Assembly: GCF_030548205.1 (NCBI RefSeq)
Contig: NZ_JAUORV010000010.1
Span: 124,001 to 188,000 of the forward strand
DNA from: Aliiglaciecola sp. 3_MG-2023
Lineage (GTDB): Bacteria > Pseudomonadota > Gammaproteobacteria > Enterobacterales > Alteromonadaceae
Reading direction: 5' to 3'
Length of the DNA stretch: 64,000 nucleotides
Shown here in pieces: positions 1 through 9,212 of the stretch; positions within the stretch are counted from its first letter, which is position 1, and each line of letters begins with the position of its first letter. The notes under the pieces are model-generated. The model searched no databases, was not told the DNA's origin, and saw only the letters and a list, made by a program, of their open reading frames with translations. Position numbers and translations under genes: made by a program.

Positions 1-991
1 CAATTAAAGCAACCAGCCCTACGGAAGAAGCGAGATAAATTGACAAAATCAGTGCTATAGCGGCAATTGTAGGACGCATTAACTTAGGCATTTTTTGTTG
101 ATTTTCTTTATACACTTCGGCGATCCGCTCATTCATACCATGGATAAAAGCAGTGCCTGTCTCGATAAAAGTACCAAATAACACTACATAAAAAATGGCC
201 TGCAACCATGGAACGCCCAATTGCTGCATCATAAAATCAGATGGTACTTTTGCCTCAGTTACCTGCGCCGCATTTACCACCATAGCCACAAAGAAAAACA
301 GCGCAGGCAGCATGGCTAGAGGGCCGGCAATAGCCCCAGCTAAAAGCGCGTCTTGGGATGTACGCATGTGGCGCACACAGAACAAAATGAGCGGTAAAGC
401 GGCAATATTGTAACCAACGTACTGGATAGCGCCAATGAACCAATTATCCTTAATTTCGCCATAAAATAATTGCTCATATACATTCTCACCATACTCATGC
501 AAGTACAAATATACAAACACACCGTAAACTAGATACAACAGAAATGACCAGCCGGCTAATACCTTCTCAATTAATTTAGTGCCCCAGGCAACCAATATAC
601 AAATTGATGCCATTAACACCACTGTACCCAGGGTACTGGAAATAGACAGATGTTCAGAAACCACTTCTCCGGCAGCAGAGCCAATTACCGCTAAAACTAA
701 AATCCCTAGGGCAAAATAGGCCAACTCATACACAAACCAAGCTCTTCCCAACAGCTTTTTAAAAAAGCGTCTGTAAGTATAACTTTGGGTTTGTCGAGCA
801 AATTCAAAGCTAAGCATACTGATTACGCTAAAGGCAGCAGTTGCAACTAAAATACCTAAAAAACCACCTAATGCCCCTGAACTTAGAAAAAACTGAACTA
901 ATTCTCGACCTGTCGCATACCCGCCTCCAATCAAAACCGACTGGAGGATAAAACCTGGCAGTAAAACACGTTGGAAGAAACTTGTTTGCAT
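1..991 (-). CDS. YkvI-type inner-membrane protein, 3' end cut by window
   Basis: I translated this open frame by eye from an ATG at 991 down to base 1: about 330 codons with no stop, so the C-terminus is outside the window. The protein opens with MQTSFFQRVLLPGFILQS, followed by a GGGYATGRELVQFF segment and many long hydrophobic helices. This is the look of the YkvI group, membrane proteins of unsettled substrate with a transporter-like fold. It lies 64 bases downstream of the D-amino-acid transaminase gene on the same strand, so the two are probably co-transcribed. Inference: it moves the substrate or product of that enzyme, perhaps a D-amino acid. Family call fairly firm; substrate unknown. 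Confidence 0.72.
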   Translation of the reverse strand, partial: MQTSFFQRVLLPGFILQSVLIGGGYATGRELVQFFLSSGALGGFLGILVATAAFSVISMLSFEFARQTQSYTYRRFFKKLLGRAWFVYELAYFALGILVLAVIGSAAGEVVSEHLSISSTLGTVVLMASICILVAWGTKLIEKVLAGWSFLLYLVYGVFVYLYLHEYGENVYEQLFYGEIKDNWFIGAIQYVGYNIAALPLILFCVRHMRTSQDALLAGAIAGPLAMLPALFFFVAMVVNAAQVTEAKVPSDFMMQQLGVPWLQAIFYVVLFGTFIETGTAFIHGMNERIAEVYKENQQKMPKLMRPTIAAIALILSIYLASSVGLVALI

Positions 992-1055
992 AGTTTTCTC
1001 TTTTTGAGATGTGTTGAGCTAAGCAATTCTGTGTGGTTGATTCAACCCCTTGGAA

Positions 1056-1919
1056 TTATTGTTTTAGCCGTTGATAACTGGACAATAAACGCTGCCATAT
1101 GGGACCTGGTTTTCCTACGCCAACCTTTTCCCCCTCGATGCTAATAATGGGTTTTAATTCTTCAAAAGAATTACTCACCCATACCTCATCAGCTTGTTTT
1201 ACTTGTTCGACTGTGGGCGCGAGTTGTTTTACTGGAATACCTTGACTTTCGGCCAAATCAATAATGATTTTACGGGTGACTCCCGCCAAGATGTTATCCA
1301 CAGGAGGGGTGAAAATAACGCCATTTTTTACTATGAACAAATTACTGCTAGGGGCTTCTACTACATACTCATCTCTAACTAGCAGAGCCTCACTATTGGC
1401 CACGCCATCATGTGCCAATTGCATATAGGACATCACATTACCCATCAAGCTTATGGATTTTATTGAGCAACGTTGCCAGCGCAAATCTTGTTGAAAATAA
1501 GCATCACAACCAGGATAAGACATGTCGATAGGGGGCGTAAAAGGAGTACTAAACATAAACACTGTCGGCTTTGCATCCACAGGGAAACGGTGCTTGCGAA
1601 CGGCTTCAACACCTCGCGTAATTTGTACATATAACATTTGCGCGGGTTCATTATCGGCTAGCAAGGGTTGTGCAATATTGCTTAATTCCTGCACCGTTAA
1701 GTCCAGTGGAATATCGACAGAATTAAGTCCTTCAAGTAAACGTTGCCAGTGTTGAACCCCACCTAAAGCTTTGCCCTTATAAACAGGAACAACCTCATAA
1801 ATACCATCTCCAAACAGAAAGCCCCGGTCCAGTGGCGAAATATTCACCTCCCTCAACGGCATATATTGGCCATTGAAGTATGCTGCACAATCGTTGTTAT
1901 CCGTTTTATCATTAGCCAT
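1056..1919 (-). CDS. dat: D-amino-acid transaminase (fold-type IV PLP enzyme)
   Basis: 287 residues, the normal length for the branched-chain/D-amino-acid aminotransferase family. The N-terminus carries YFNGQYMPL and SPLDRGFLFGDGIYE, typical of D-alanine transaminase-like proteins. The PLP lysine is K154 in CSIKSISLMGNV, and E188 in VVEAPSSN is the usual cofactor-contacting glutamate. Known for the family: reversible transfer of the amino group of a D-amino acid to a 2-oxo acid in the cytoplasm. 4-amino-4-deoxychorismate lyase and branched-chain transaminase share this fold, but the DRGFLFGDGIYE and KSISLMGNV segments favour D-amino-acid transaminase. It is transcribed divergently from a MocR regulator and followed by a YkvI-type protein, which fits a small regulated D-amino-acid unit. 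Confidence 0.85.
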   Translation of the reverse strand: MANDKTDNNDCAAYFNGQYMPLREVNISPLDRGFLFGDGIYEVVPVYKGKALGGVQHWQRLLEGLNSVDIPLDLTVQELSNIAQPLLADNEPAQMLYVQITRGVEAVRKHRFPVDAKPTVFMFSTPFTPPIDMSYPGCDAYFQQDLRWQRCSIKSISLMGNVMSYMQLAHDGVANSEALLVRDEYVVEAPSSNLFIVKNGVIFTPPVDNILAGVTRKIIIDLAESQGIPVKQLAPTVEQVKQADEVWVSNSFEELKPIISIEGEKVGVGKPGPIWQRLLSSYQRLKQ

Positions 1920-2201
1920 ATAAAAACCAGCCTACAGAATTGTTTAGTATAAAAATCAAAAATATACTGTACTGTAAATTTCTCTTATGTGTAATTTTTT
2001 TTCGAATGACAAGAGGTAACCGCGCCCCAACACAGTTGTAGAATTAACCGCGAGGGCTTCGGATAAGTTGGCAACGTCATTCGCTTTCTACCTCCTTTGA
2101 CTATTGAGCAATCAATTCATGAGGAAGTTATTGCCAAAATCACACAACTCTTTCAGGATGTAATACAAAGATAGAAATAGCCTAATAAAAAGTGAATTAC
2201 C
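1920..2201. promoter_or_regulatory. Divergent control region with a short direct repeat
   Basis: This gap separates the transaminase from the MocR regulator. At 1966-1976 the sequence ACTGTACTGTA contains two adjacent copies of ACTGT. MocR proteins usually bind direct repeats in the gap beside the enzyme gene they control, so this is a plausible operator, but one short repeat in AT-rich DNA is weak evidence. Nothing else is clear here. Confidence 0.3.
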
Positions 2202-4007
2202 ATGTTGAAACAGCTTATCCATATCGATACGACAATCAGTGAAAGTCTGCAAAGTCAGATTCGTAACAAATTGGTAGAGGGGATATTGGTAGGCTCGTTT
2301 CCATTGGGATGTAAACTCCCCTCATCACGTCGACTCGCTGAACAACTGGGCGTGGCGCGCAATACTGTAGTCTTGGTTTACCAAGCGTTACAAGATGAGG
2401 GTTATATCGTCACCAAAGAACGCAGTGGTATTTTCGTTAATGAAAAAATCCACCAAGGATGGGTAAACCAATCTCAAACAAAACCTCGCTTTCAACCCAA
2501 AGCCACTGACAATACCCACCGCTTTAAAGGGGCTTTACAAACAACCAATCAAACAGCATGTCCAGCAGATTGGCAAAAATATAGCTATCCATTTATGGAT
2601 GGAAAATTTGATGCTTCACTATACCCAGTAAAAGAATGGCGCGATGCCAATCAACAAGCCAACGTAACTCGGGAAATAAATCAATGGTCACAGCTTCAAG
2701 GCCTTGGCGATGATCCCAAACTCATTGATGAAATTCGCACTAAAATAATCCCGCGCAGAGGTATTCAAGCAACAAGTAGCGAAATACTTATAACAGTAGG
2801 CACTCAACAAGCGCTGTACTTGATTAGTGAGTTATTTGTGGATAAATCTATTACCGTGGCCGTAGAGGAGCCCGGATACCCAGAGGTGAGAGAGTTATTA
2901 CAACATAAAGGAGCAAATTTAGTTTATCAACCCGTTGATGACAACGGCATGCAAGTCGACTCGCAGTTAGATAAATGCGACATCGTTTACACTACCCCCA
3001 GTCATCAAACACCAACCAGTGTCACCATGTCGATGTCTCGCCGACAAGAGTTATTAGACAAAGCCAATCAGCAAGATCTGTTAATTATCGAAGACGACTT
3101 CGAGTTTGAAAGCAACTTTTTACGACAACCCCACCCGGCTCTGCGCAGTTTAGATGATAAAAATCGCGTGGTGTACATATCTTGTCTGTCCAAAGTCTTA
3201 GCTTCGGGTATTCAGATCGGATTTATCGTTGCAGACTCTGGCGTTATCAGCGAACTCAAAAAACTACGTAAAATTACCATGCGTAATCCGCCTTTAAATA
3301 ATCAACGAGCGGTAGCGTATTTCCTGTCGTTAGGCTACTACGATGCATTTATGCTGCATTTGCATAAGGTCTTTTTTGAACGTTGGTTAACCTTAAGAGA
3401 AGCGTTGAATACGTATTTACCAAATTGCATAGATACAGGTCCAATCCAAGGTGGCACGGCTTATTGGATAACAGGTCCAAAGCAATTAGATGGTGAAAAC
3501 TTGCAAGAAAAAGCCGCTGAGTTGGGGATTCTCATAGAGCCGGTAAAACGATATTTTGCCCTAAATAAACATCCAGAAAATTGCTTTCGAATGGGAATTA
3601 CTAGTATTCCCAACAACAGAATCCGTGCAGGAGTTAAAATGCTTGCCGATCTAATTCGGCAATTAACTGCTCAGCACGAAGAGAAGCTTGATAACGCCAA
3701 AGGTAAACTATTAGATGAACAAGCATTACGTAACTTGTTACCTGGCATTCATTTAGAATGCCAAATGGTTTATGGCGTTCCCTGTACAATCGAATTACTC
3801 CCCGATGGCACAATGACTGGTCGCACTGGAGGCATTGGTAGCGAAGAAGACACAGGTCGTTGGTGGATTGAAAACGGCATGTATTGGCGTCAATGGAAAC
3901 TATGGAGCTATGGAGAAATTCGTGGATTTTACGTGATCATGGATAGCAAAAAAATGAAATGGTTTGACCAAGATTATCGATTTGTACGTGAACTGGAATT
4001 AATTTAG
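2202..4007 (+). CDS. MocR/PdxR-type regulator with extra C-terminal domain
   Basis: 601 residues. Residues about 10-85 are a GntR winged helix (SESLQSQIRNKLVEGIL, CKLPSSRRLAEQLGVARNTV). Residues about 120-490 are an aminotransferase class I-like domain with the PLP lysine in SCLSKVLASGIQIGF. MocR proteins bind PLP or a PLP-amine adduct and control a neighbouring gene; the divergent transaminase is the natural target. Most MocR proteins end near 470-500 residues. Here about 100 more follow (from about 3714), with LLPDGTMTGRTGGIG and GRWWIENGMYWRQW, resembling the small beta-rich domain of some secreted DUF995-like proteins. That domain is odd in a regulator; it may sense a ligand. Regulator call firm, function of the tail unknown. 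Confidence 0.85.
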   Translation: MLKQLIHIDTTISESLQSQIRNKLVEGILVGSFPLGCKLPSSRRLAEQLGVARNTVVLVYQALQDEGYIVTKERSGIFVNEKIHQGWVNQSQTKPRFQPKATDNTHRFKGALQTTNQTACPADWQKYSYPFMDGKFDASLYPVKEWRDANQQANVTREINQWSQLQGLGDDPKLIDEIRTKIIPRRGIQATSSEILITVGTQQALYLISELFVDKSITVAVEEPGYPEVRELLQHKGANLVYQPVDDNGMQVDSQLDKCDIVYTTPSHQTPTSVTMSMSRRQELLDKANQQDLLIIEDDFEFESNFLRQPHPALRSLDDKNRVVYISCLSKVLASGIQIGFIVADSGVISELKKLRKITMRNPPLNNQRAVAYFLSLGYYDAFMLHLHKVFFERWLTLREALNTYLPNCIDTGPIQGGTAYWITGPKQLDGENLQEKAAELGILIEPVKRYFALNKHPENCFRMGITSIPNNRIRAGVKMLADLIRQLTAQHEEKLDNAKGKLLDEQALRNLLPGIHLECQMVYGVPCTIELLPDGTMTGRTGGIGSEEDTGRWWIENGMYWRQWKLWSYGEIRGFYVIMDSKKMKWFDQDYRFVRELELI

Positions 4008-4128
4008 CTTCATCAGAACTGGACCAACACATCCATTCATTCTGGCACTATCACTTTACCTCTGGACCCATTAGAGTTTTACCTTATGCAAAGCAGTCAA
4101 TTCAAATTGCTTTATAGTGAGGAACTAA

Positions 4129-4983
4129 ATGAGTCATTTTGCCATAGCGGGTTTACAACTAGCCTCGTCAAAAGGTAACAACACCCAGCAAATCGCCGCT
4201 GAAATTACGCTCTGTAAACAGCGTTTCCCTTGGTTAAACATGTTAGTGCTGGGTGAATTAAATAGTCACGGCCCAGAAAAGAAATATGCCGAGACCATGC
4301 CAGGCCCAACGGAATCCTTTTATCGCGATTTGGCTAAGCAACTTAATATTTGGTTAATTCCCGGCAGTTTATATGAAATAGCCAATCATCACATTTATAA
4401 CACTACACCAGTCATAGATCCTCAAGGTCAGGTAATTTGCCGTTACCGAAAAATATTTCCTTTTTGCCCTTACGAAAGTGATGTATCACAAGGCCAAGAC
4501 ATTGTCGTTTTTGATGTTCCTCAAGGACGCATTGGTATCGCGATTTGCTATGACCTTTGGTTTCCAGAAGTAGCACGCAGCATGGCTTGCAAGGGAGCTG
4601 AAGTACTCATTTATCCGACTATGACAGGCACTATCGACCGTGGAATTGAATTAAATTTGGCACGGGCAACCGCGGCTAGCAATCAATGTTATGTGGTGGC
4701 CATCAATACTGCCGGTGAACTAGGCAATGGCCAGTCTATTATCGTTGGTCCGCAAGGTAACGATATTTACGTTGCAGGGGAGCAACAAGAAATTATCCCG
4801 GTAGAAATTGATTTTGCCCAAGTACGCCGCGACAGGAAGCGAGGACTACATAACCTGGGACAACCCCTAAAAAGCTTCAGAGAAAGTCAATGGCAAAAGT
4901 CAGTGTCTTCCTCTACAAACGACAACGAATTTTTAGCGTCTTTAGGCGAGCTAAAAATTCCAGAGCGCGATGACAATGAATAG
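4129..4983 (+). CDS. Carbon-nitrogen hydrolase (nitrilase-family amidase)
   Basis: 284 residues with the complete nitrilase-superfamily triad: E43 in VLGELNSHG, K108 in CRYRKIFPF and C140 in IGIAICYDLWFPE. Family members hydrolyse amides, carbamoyl groups or nitriles through a cysteine thioester in the cytoplasm. No signal peptide is visible. It follows the MocR gene by 121 bases and precedes a TonB receptor by 104 bases on the same strand. Beside a D-amino-acid transaminase the likely substrate is an amino-acid amide or N-carbamoyl amino acid; that is inference. Omega-amidase and N-carbamoylputrescine amidase are alternatives that cannot be separated by eye. Confidence 0.82.
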   Translation: MSHFAIAGLQLASSKGNNTQQIAAEITLCKQRFPWLNMLVLGELNSHGPEKKYAETMPGPTESFYRDLAKQLNIWLIPGSLYEIANHHIYNTTPVIDPQGQVICRYRKIFPFCPYESDVSQGQDIVVFDVPQGRIGIAICYDLWFPEVARSMACKGAEVLIYPTMTGTIDRGIELNLARATAASNQCYVVAINTAGELGNGQSIIVGPQGNDIYVAGEQQEIIPVEIDFAQVRRDRKRGLHNLGQPLKSFRESQWQKSVSSSTNDNEFLASLGELKIPERDDNE

Positions 4984-5087
4984 TCATTCTGGACCAAAAG
5001 CGAGTCCCTAACTGGTACTACGGATTTAGTAACCACTGAACTACCCTCAAATAAGACTAAAAATAAAAAGATAATTGGAGTAACACT

Positions 5088-7514
5088 ATGCATTCTGTGA
5101 CATTTAGAAAACATACCATTGCCAAAGCTATTGCCAGTGCCTTGGTATTGGGGTCACCTGTTTATCACGCCTCCGCGCAACAAGTTGCGAACCAAGAAGG
5201 TAAGACAATTGAACGCATTGAAGTGACTGCCAGCCGCCGAACACAAAGTATTCAAGAAGTGCCTTATAATATTTCAGCCATTTCTGGAACCGAATTAGAA
5301 GACGGCCAAATTGTAGACTCAACGGAATTATTACGAAATATACCAGGTGCCACTATTGTTGACAGAGGTTACCGCAACTCTGGGGTTATCAGCGGTGTGG
5401 TAATACGTGGTATCAATGTAAACAGTGGTGCTCAAGGTGATGTACCATTATCTGCGGTTTCCACTGTTGCTGCATATGTCAACGACACCCCATTAAACGC
5501 CAACTTTATCCTCAAAGATATTGAAATGGTCGAAGTACTTCGCGGTCCTCAAGGCACATTGTACGGCTCAGGATCGCTGGCAGGTACAGTAAAATACCGC
5601 ATGAATAAAGCGGAAACAGATGAGTTTTATGGCAGCGTGGGGATGTCAGTAGGTCAAACAAAGGGGTCTGAAGGCAATAGTATCAATATGGATGCGATGG
5701 TAAATATCCCGCTTTCAGAAACGTTAGCATTTAGGGCAAATATAGGTCGCATCGATAATGACGGCATTGTTGATTACACCAATGTTTACGTTTTAGATGC
5801 TGACAACTATGCCCCTGCAGCACAAGGTGGGGATCTCGCCACCGGTGGTGTAAGTTTTCGAAGTGTTGAAGATGCAGATACGGTAGATATTGACTACGGT
5901 CGCATGTCACTATTTTGGCAACCTACTGACAATTTAAATATCAACCTGTCATATCAAAAACAAACCGATGAAATCGGTGGTCGTAGGCAAGTAACTCGCG
6001 GCACCAATTGGGTGGATGGAACAGAACAGGCTTATGGTGACTACCAGAATGGTGCAGTATTATTAGAGCCTTCTGAACGAGATGTAGATTTAACCGCGCT
6101 GGAAGCGGAGTGGGATCTTGGCTTCGCCACATTAACGTCTAGTAGCTCAAAGTACAATCACGAAGGTAGTTCTACAAGTGATAATACCGGCTTTTACGCT
6201 AAGCAGAACTGGTTTGCCGATTTATACTATGGTTCACCTCGACCAATGGCATTGGCGGATAGAAGCTACGATGATGAAGCCTTTGTTCAGGAATTACGTT
6301 TAGTTTCGAATCAAACGGTCAACAACATAGATTGGGTGGTTGGGGCATACTATATGGACCAAGATAGTGTCGCCACACAAGATAGCTACATGCCTGGGTA
6401 TCAAGAATGGGCTGGCGCGGCTTTCCCTTGGTGGCCGAGCATGGCCGATTTTGGCATGGTTTACACAGATAACGACTTTCACTACGTCCGTACTGAGAAC
6501 TTTAAAGATAAAGCGTTATTCGGCGAACTAACCTATCACTTTTCCGACGATTTTCGCAGCACTGTGGGTATTCGACGATTTGATAACACCTTTACTAACA
6601 ATACTGAATTACTCCTTCCAATTTGGCCGTTTTTAGGGGCACAACCTAATTTTGAAACGTCAGAAAGCGATACCTTATTTAAGCTCAATATGTCTTATGA
6701 CTTGAGCCAGGAAACAATGCTTTATGGCACAATTTCTGAAGGTTATCGTAGAGGAGGGGCTAATGCGGTGCCACTCAACGGGAGTTTGGCAGAAAGGCCA
6801 GAATGGCAGCAATATGACTCAGATAAAGCTGTAAATTATGAAATTGGTGTGAAGGGTTATTTAGATAACAGAAAACACAGTTACAGTTTATCTGCTTTCG
6901 TGCTCGATTGGGATGATCCTCAGCTTAGTACGTCTTCATTCTGGGGATTCTATACAGTTACTAACGGCGAGTCTGCACGTACCCAAGGCATTGAATTAGA
7001 GTTACAAGGCTATCTCACTGACGAAATTCACTATGTGTTAGGTTATGCCTATGTCAATGCTGAACTAACCGCTGATTTCATCGTTCCTACCGGCGTATCA
7101 GCCGAAAACGCGACACGAGTACAGGCCTCAGATGGAACTCGATTGCCGGCATCGCCTGAACACACCTTGAGTTTAGCGCTAGACTACACTTACGAAATGA
7201 ATAATGGCATGTACTGGATCACTCAAGTAAACACTTACTATCAGTCTGACTCTTTAAATTATCTAGGTGAAAGTCAAGCGTTGCAAGCTGACATAGATGG
7301 CTTCTCGTTATGGAATTTAACCTCGAGAATTAGCAAAGATGATTGGAATGTCACTTTCTACATTAAAAATATGTTCAATGAAGATGGCACCACAGGCACA
7401 TTACCAGAAGCCTATATGGGTACTGATCCCGATGAAAACTTTTTGGGTAACTCTTCCAAAGATTACATCAGTCTTCCAAGAACCCTAGGTGTTGCATTTA
7501 ACTATCGATTTTAA
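5088..7514 (+). CDS. TonB-dependent outer-membrane receptor
   Basis: 808 residues. A signal peptide ending near HASAQQ is followed by a TonB-box-like stretch (IERIEVTASRR), a plug domain (about 55-175, with VIRGINVNSGA and VEVLRGPQGTLYGSGS) and a 22-strand-type barrel closing in an aromatic residue (GVAFNYRF). Such receptors take substrates across the outer membrane using TonB energy. It belongs to the receptor class without siderophore signatures. It sits between an amidase gene and a TPR-sulfotransferase/S12 hydrolase pair, which suggests that it brings in the compound those enzymes process. A hairpin follows the stop codon. The imported compound cannot be read from sequence. Confidence 0.93.
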   Translation: MHSVTFRKHTIAKAIASALVLGSPVYHASAQQVANQEGKTIERIEVTASRRTQSIQEVPYNISAISGTELEDGQIVDSTELLRNIPGATIVDRGYRNSGVISGVVIRGINVNSGAQGDVPLSAVSTVAAYVNDTPLNANFILKDIEMVEVLRGPQGTLYGSGSLAGTVKYRMNKAETDEFYGSVGMSVGQTKGSEGNSINMDAMVNIPLSETLAFRANIGRIDNDGIVDYTNVYVLDADNYAPAAQGGDLATGGVSFRSVEDADTVDIDYGRMSLFWQPTDNLNINLSYQKQTDEIGGRRQVTRGTNWVDGTEQAYGDYQNGAVLLEPSERDVDLTALEAEWDLGFATLTSSSSKYNHEGSSTSDNTGFYAKQNWFADLYYGSPRPMALADRSYDDEAFVQELRLVSNQTVNNIDWVVGAYYMDQDSVATQDSYMPGYQEWAGAAFPWWPSMADFGMVYTDNDFHYVRTENFKDKALFGELTYHFSDDFRSTVGIRRFDNTFTNNTELLLPIWPFLGAQPNFETSESDTLFKLNMSYDLSQETMLYGTISEGYRRGGANAVPLNGSLAERPEWQQYDSDKAVNYEIGVKGYLDNRKHSYSLSAFVLDWDDPQLSTSSFWGFYTVTNGESARTQGIELELQGYLTDEIHYVLGYAYVNAELTADFIVPTGVSAENATRVQASDGTRLPASPEHTLSLALDYTYEMNNGMYWITQVNTYYQSDSLNYLGESQALQADIDGFSLWNLTSRISKDDWNVTFYIKNMFNEDGTTGTLPEAYMGTDPDENFLGNSSKDYISLPRTLGVAFNYRF

Positions 7515-7521
7515 TTTTATC

Positions 7522-7563
7522 CGAGCCATTTTACGTCCAGCACTCAGTGGTCAAAATGGCTCG
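7522..7563 (+). terminator. Hairpin after TonB receptor gene
   Basis: An 11-base stem, CGAGCCATTTT at 7522-7532 with AAAATGGCTCG at 7553-7563, encloses a 20-base loop just after the receptor stop. There is no long T-run after it, so it may only attenuate read-through into the next gene. Confidence 0.5.
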
Positions 7564-7598
7564 CTAATACCGAAGCAGGTTAATATGCTCTAAACTCA

Positions 7599-9212
7599 AT
7601 GACAAAATTTCATTATGACGCAATTTTTATGTTAACTGAACAATCGCAGAACGCACAAAAAAAACTCGATGGTATTTGGCTACAGATTCGCAATAAGCAA
7701 CTAGAAATTGCTTTAGCACAATGCAAATCTTTGTGTGCTGATTTTCCTGAATATGCCCCTGCTTGGCATACATACAGCGAAGTGAACCTATTTTTAGGTA
7801 AACATGCATTAGCGTTGCGTTACATTGAAGCGGCATTGGCACTATCACCAAATATTCCAGATTGGTTATTACTCGAAGCAAAACTCCATTTTATATTGGG
7901 AGATAGAAGAAGCGCACAAGATATAGCTAGCTCGTTAACTGCTGAAGACAATGATTCAGTCGTCTTTAATGCTGAACTGGCTCTTCTACTGAATAAACTA
8001 AACCTCTATCAACCATCTTTAACTCACTATCAACGTGCGCTTACTTTGCAACCTGATAATCCGCAAATATTATTTAATTTAGCCTCAGTGCAACGATATG
8101 TAGGTAAGTTAGATAGTGCCAAGAGTACTCTGGATAAGCTCATAGCGCTGAACCCCAATGACAGTGAAGCTTGGCTAATGCGTTCTAACTTGCACAAACA
8201 GACCAGTGAAAGTAATCACGTAGATAAGATTAAAACGGCACTTACCCGCCCTGCTTCCCCTATCTCAAAATCACAACTGTATTATGCATTAGGCAAAGAA
8301 CTTGAAGATTTAGCTGAATACGGAGATGCCTTTAATGCGTTTCAACAAGGTGCATCTATTCGGCGTCAGCATATGCAGTACTCTCTGGACAATGATCTTG
8401 CATCACTGGACCAAATTCGCAATGTATTTGATGCCAACACTGTCCATAACGATCAACCTGGATACGACTCCCAACAACCTATTTTTATTGTTGGTTTGCC
8501 CAGAACTGGCAGTACCTTGGTGGAGCGTATTGTTAGCAGCCACTCGCAGGTTATGAGTGCCGGCGAGTTGAATAATTTTGCACTGCAAATGATGCAACAA
8601 ATTCAGCAAAGTGGTGTTGCTAAACCGGTTAATAAACTAGACTTAATCTCACTCACAAAACAGATAGATTTTAAACGTTTAGGCCAAAGTTATATCGAAA
8701 GCACCTACCCAGATACGCAAGGTCATCGCAAGTTTATAGATAAGTTGCCCTTGAACTCTCTGTATGTTGGGTTAATTCATTTAGCCCTTCCCAATGCCAA
8801 AATCATCCATGTAGAAAGAAACCCACTGGATACCTGTTACGCAATTTTTAAACACATTTTTACCCAAGGTTACCCTTTTTCTTACAATTTGGATGAATTA
8901 GCTCAGTATCAGATTGCTCACCATAAACTGATGACACATTGGAAAACCTTGTTACCGAATAAAATACACAGTATTTCATATGAAAACCTTACATCGAACA
9001 TCGAGGCGCAAACAAACGCGATTTTAGACTATTGTGAACTTCCAATAGAACAACAATGTCATAATTTTCAAGATAATATTGCAGCTTCAACAACCGCCAG
9101 TGCAGCGCAAATTAGGCAACCGGTGTATTCAAGTTCTGTGAATAAATGGAAACATGTGAGTAAGCAATTGTCTTCAGTACATGCGAAATTTGAACTCGCA
9201 GGTTTAGTATGA
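7599..9212 (+). CDS. TPR-repeat sulfotransferase-family protein
   Basis: 537 residues. The first half (about 30-260) is a series of TPR-like helix pairs (ALRYIEAALALSP, SLTHYQRALTLQPDNPQ). The second half is a sulfotransferase domain with a PAPS 5'-phosphosulfate loop IFIVGLPRTGSTLVER at 295-310 and a 3'-phosphate region IIHVERNPLDTCYAIF. Known: such domains transfer sulfate from PAPS, although many bacterial TPR versions have no proven substrate. This type is often found beside TonB receptors. It overlaps the next gene by four bases, so the two are translationally coupled. ATG at 7599 gives the longest form; an in-frame ATG at 7629 is an equally credible start. No secretion signal is obvious. 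Confidence 0.82.
   Translation: MTKFHYDAIFMLTEQSQNAQKKLDGIWLQIRNKQLEIALAQCKSLCADFPEYAPAWHTYSEVNLFLGKHALALRYIEAALALSPNIPDWLLLEAKLHFILGDRRSAQDIASSLTAEDNDSVVFNAELALLLNKLNLYQPSLTHYQRALTLQPDNPQILFNLASVQRYVGKLDSAKSTLDKLIALNPNDSEAWLMRSNLHKQTSESNHVDKIKTALTRPASPISKSQLYYALGKELEDLAEYGDAFNAFQQGASIRRQHMQYSLDNDLASLDQIRNVFDANTVHNDQPGYDSQQPIFIVGLPRTGSTLVERIVSSHSQVMSAGELNNFALQMMQQIQQSGVAKPVNKLDLISLTKQIDFKRLGQSYIESTYPDTQGHRKFIDKLPLNSLYVGLIHLALPNAKIIHVERNPLDTCYAIFKHIFTQGYPFSYNLDELAQYQIAHHKLMTHWKTLLPNKIHSISYENLTSNIEAQTNAILDYCELPIEQQCHNFQDNIAASTTASAAQIRQPVYSSSVNKWKHVSKQLSSVHAKFELAGLV

Noticed and set aside
2097-2174. Frame reading LTIEQSIHEEVIAKITQL before the MocR gene, possible tail of a lost gene
   Set aside because: Only 25 codons, upstream frame is broken by stops and I recognise no parent family.
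4887-5114. Minus-strand frame across the amidase-receptor junction
   Set aside because: Overlaps two well-supported genes and shows no family feature.
8621-8632. TAAACCGGTTAA resembling the LacI-type operator
   Set aside because: Lies inside the sulfotransferase coding region, the palindrome is imperfect and no promoter is nearby.
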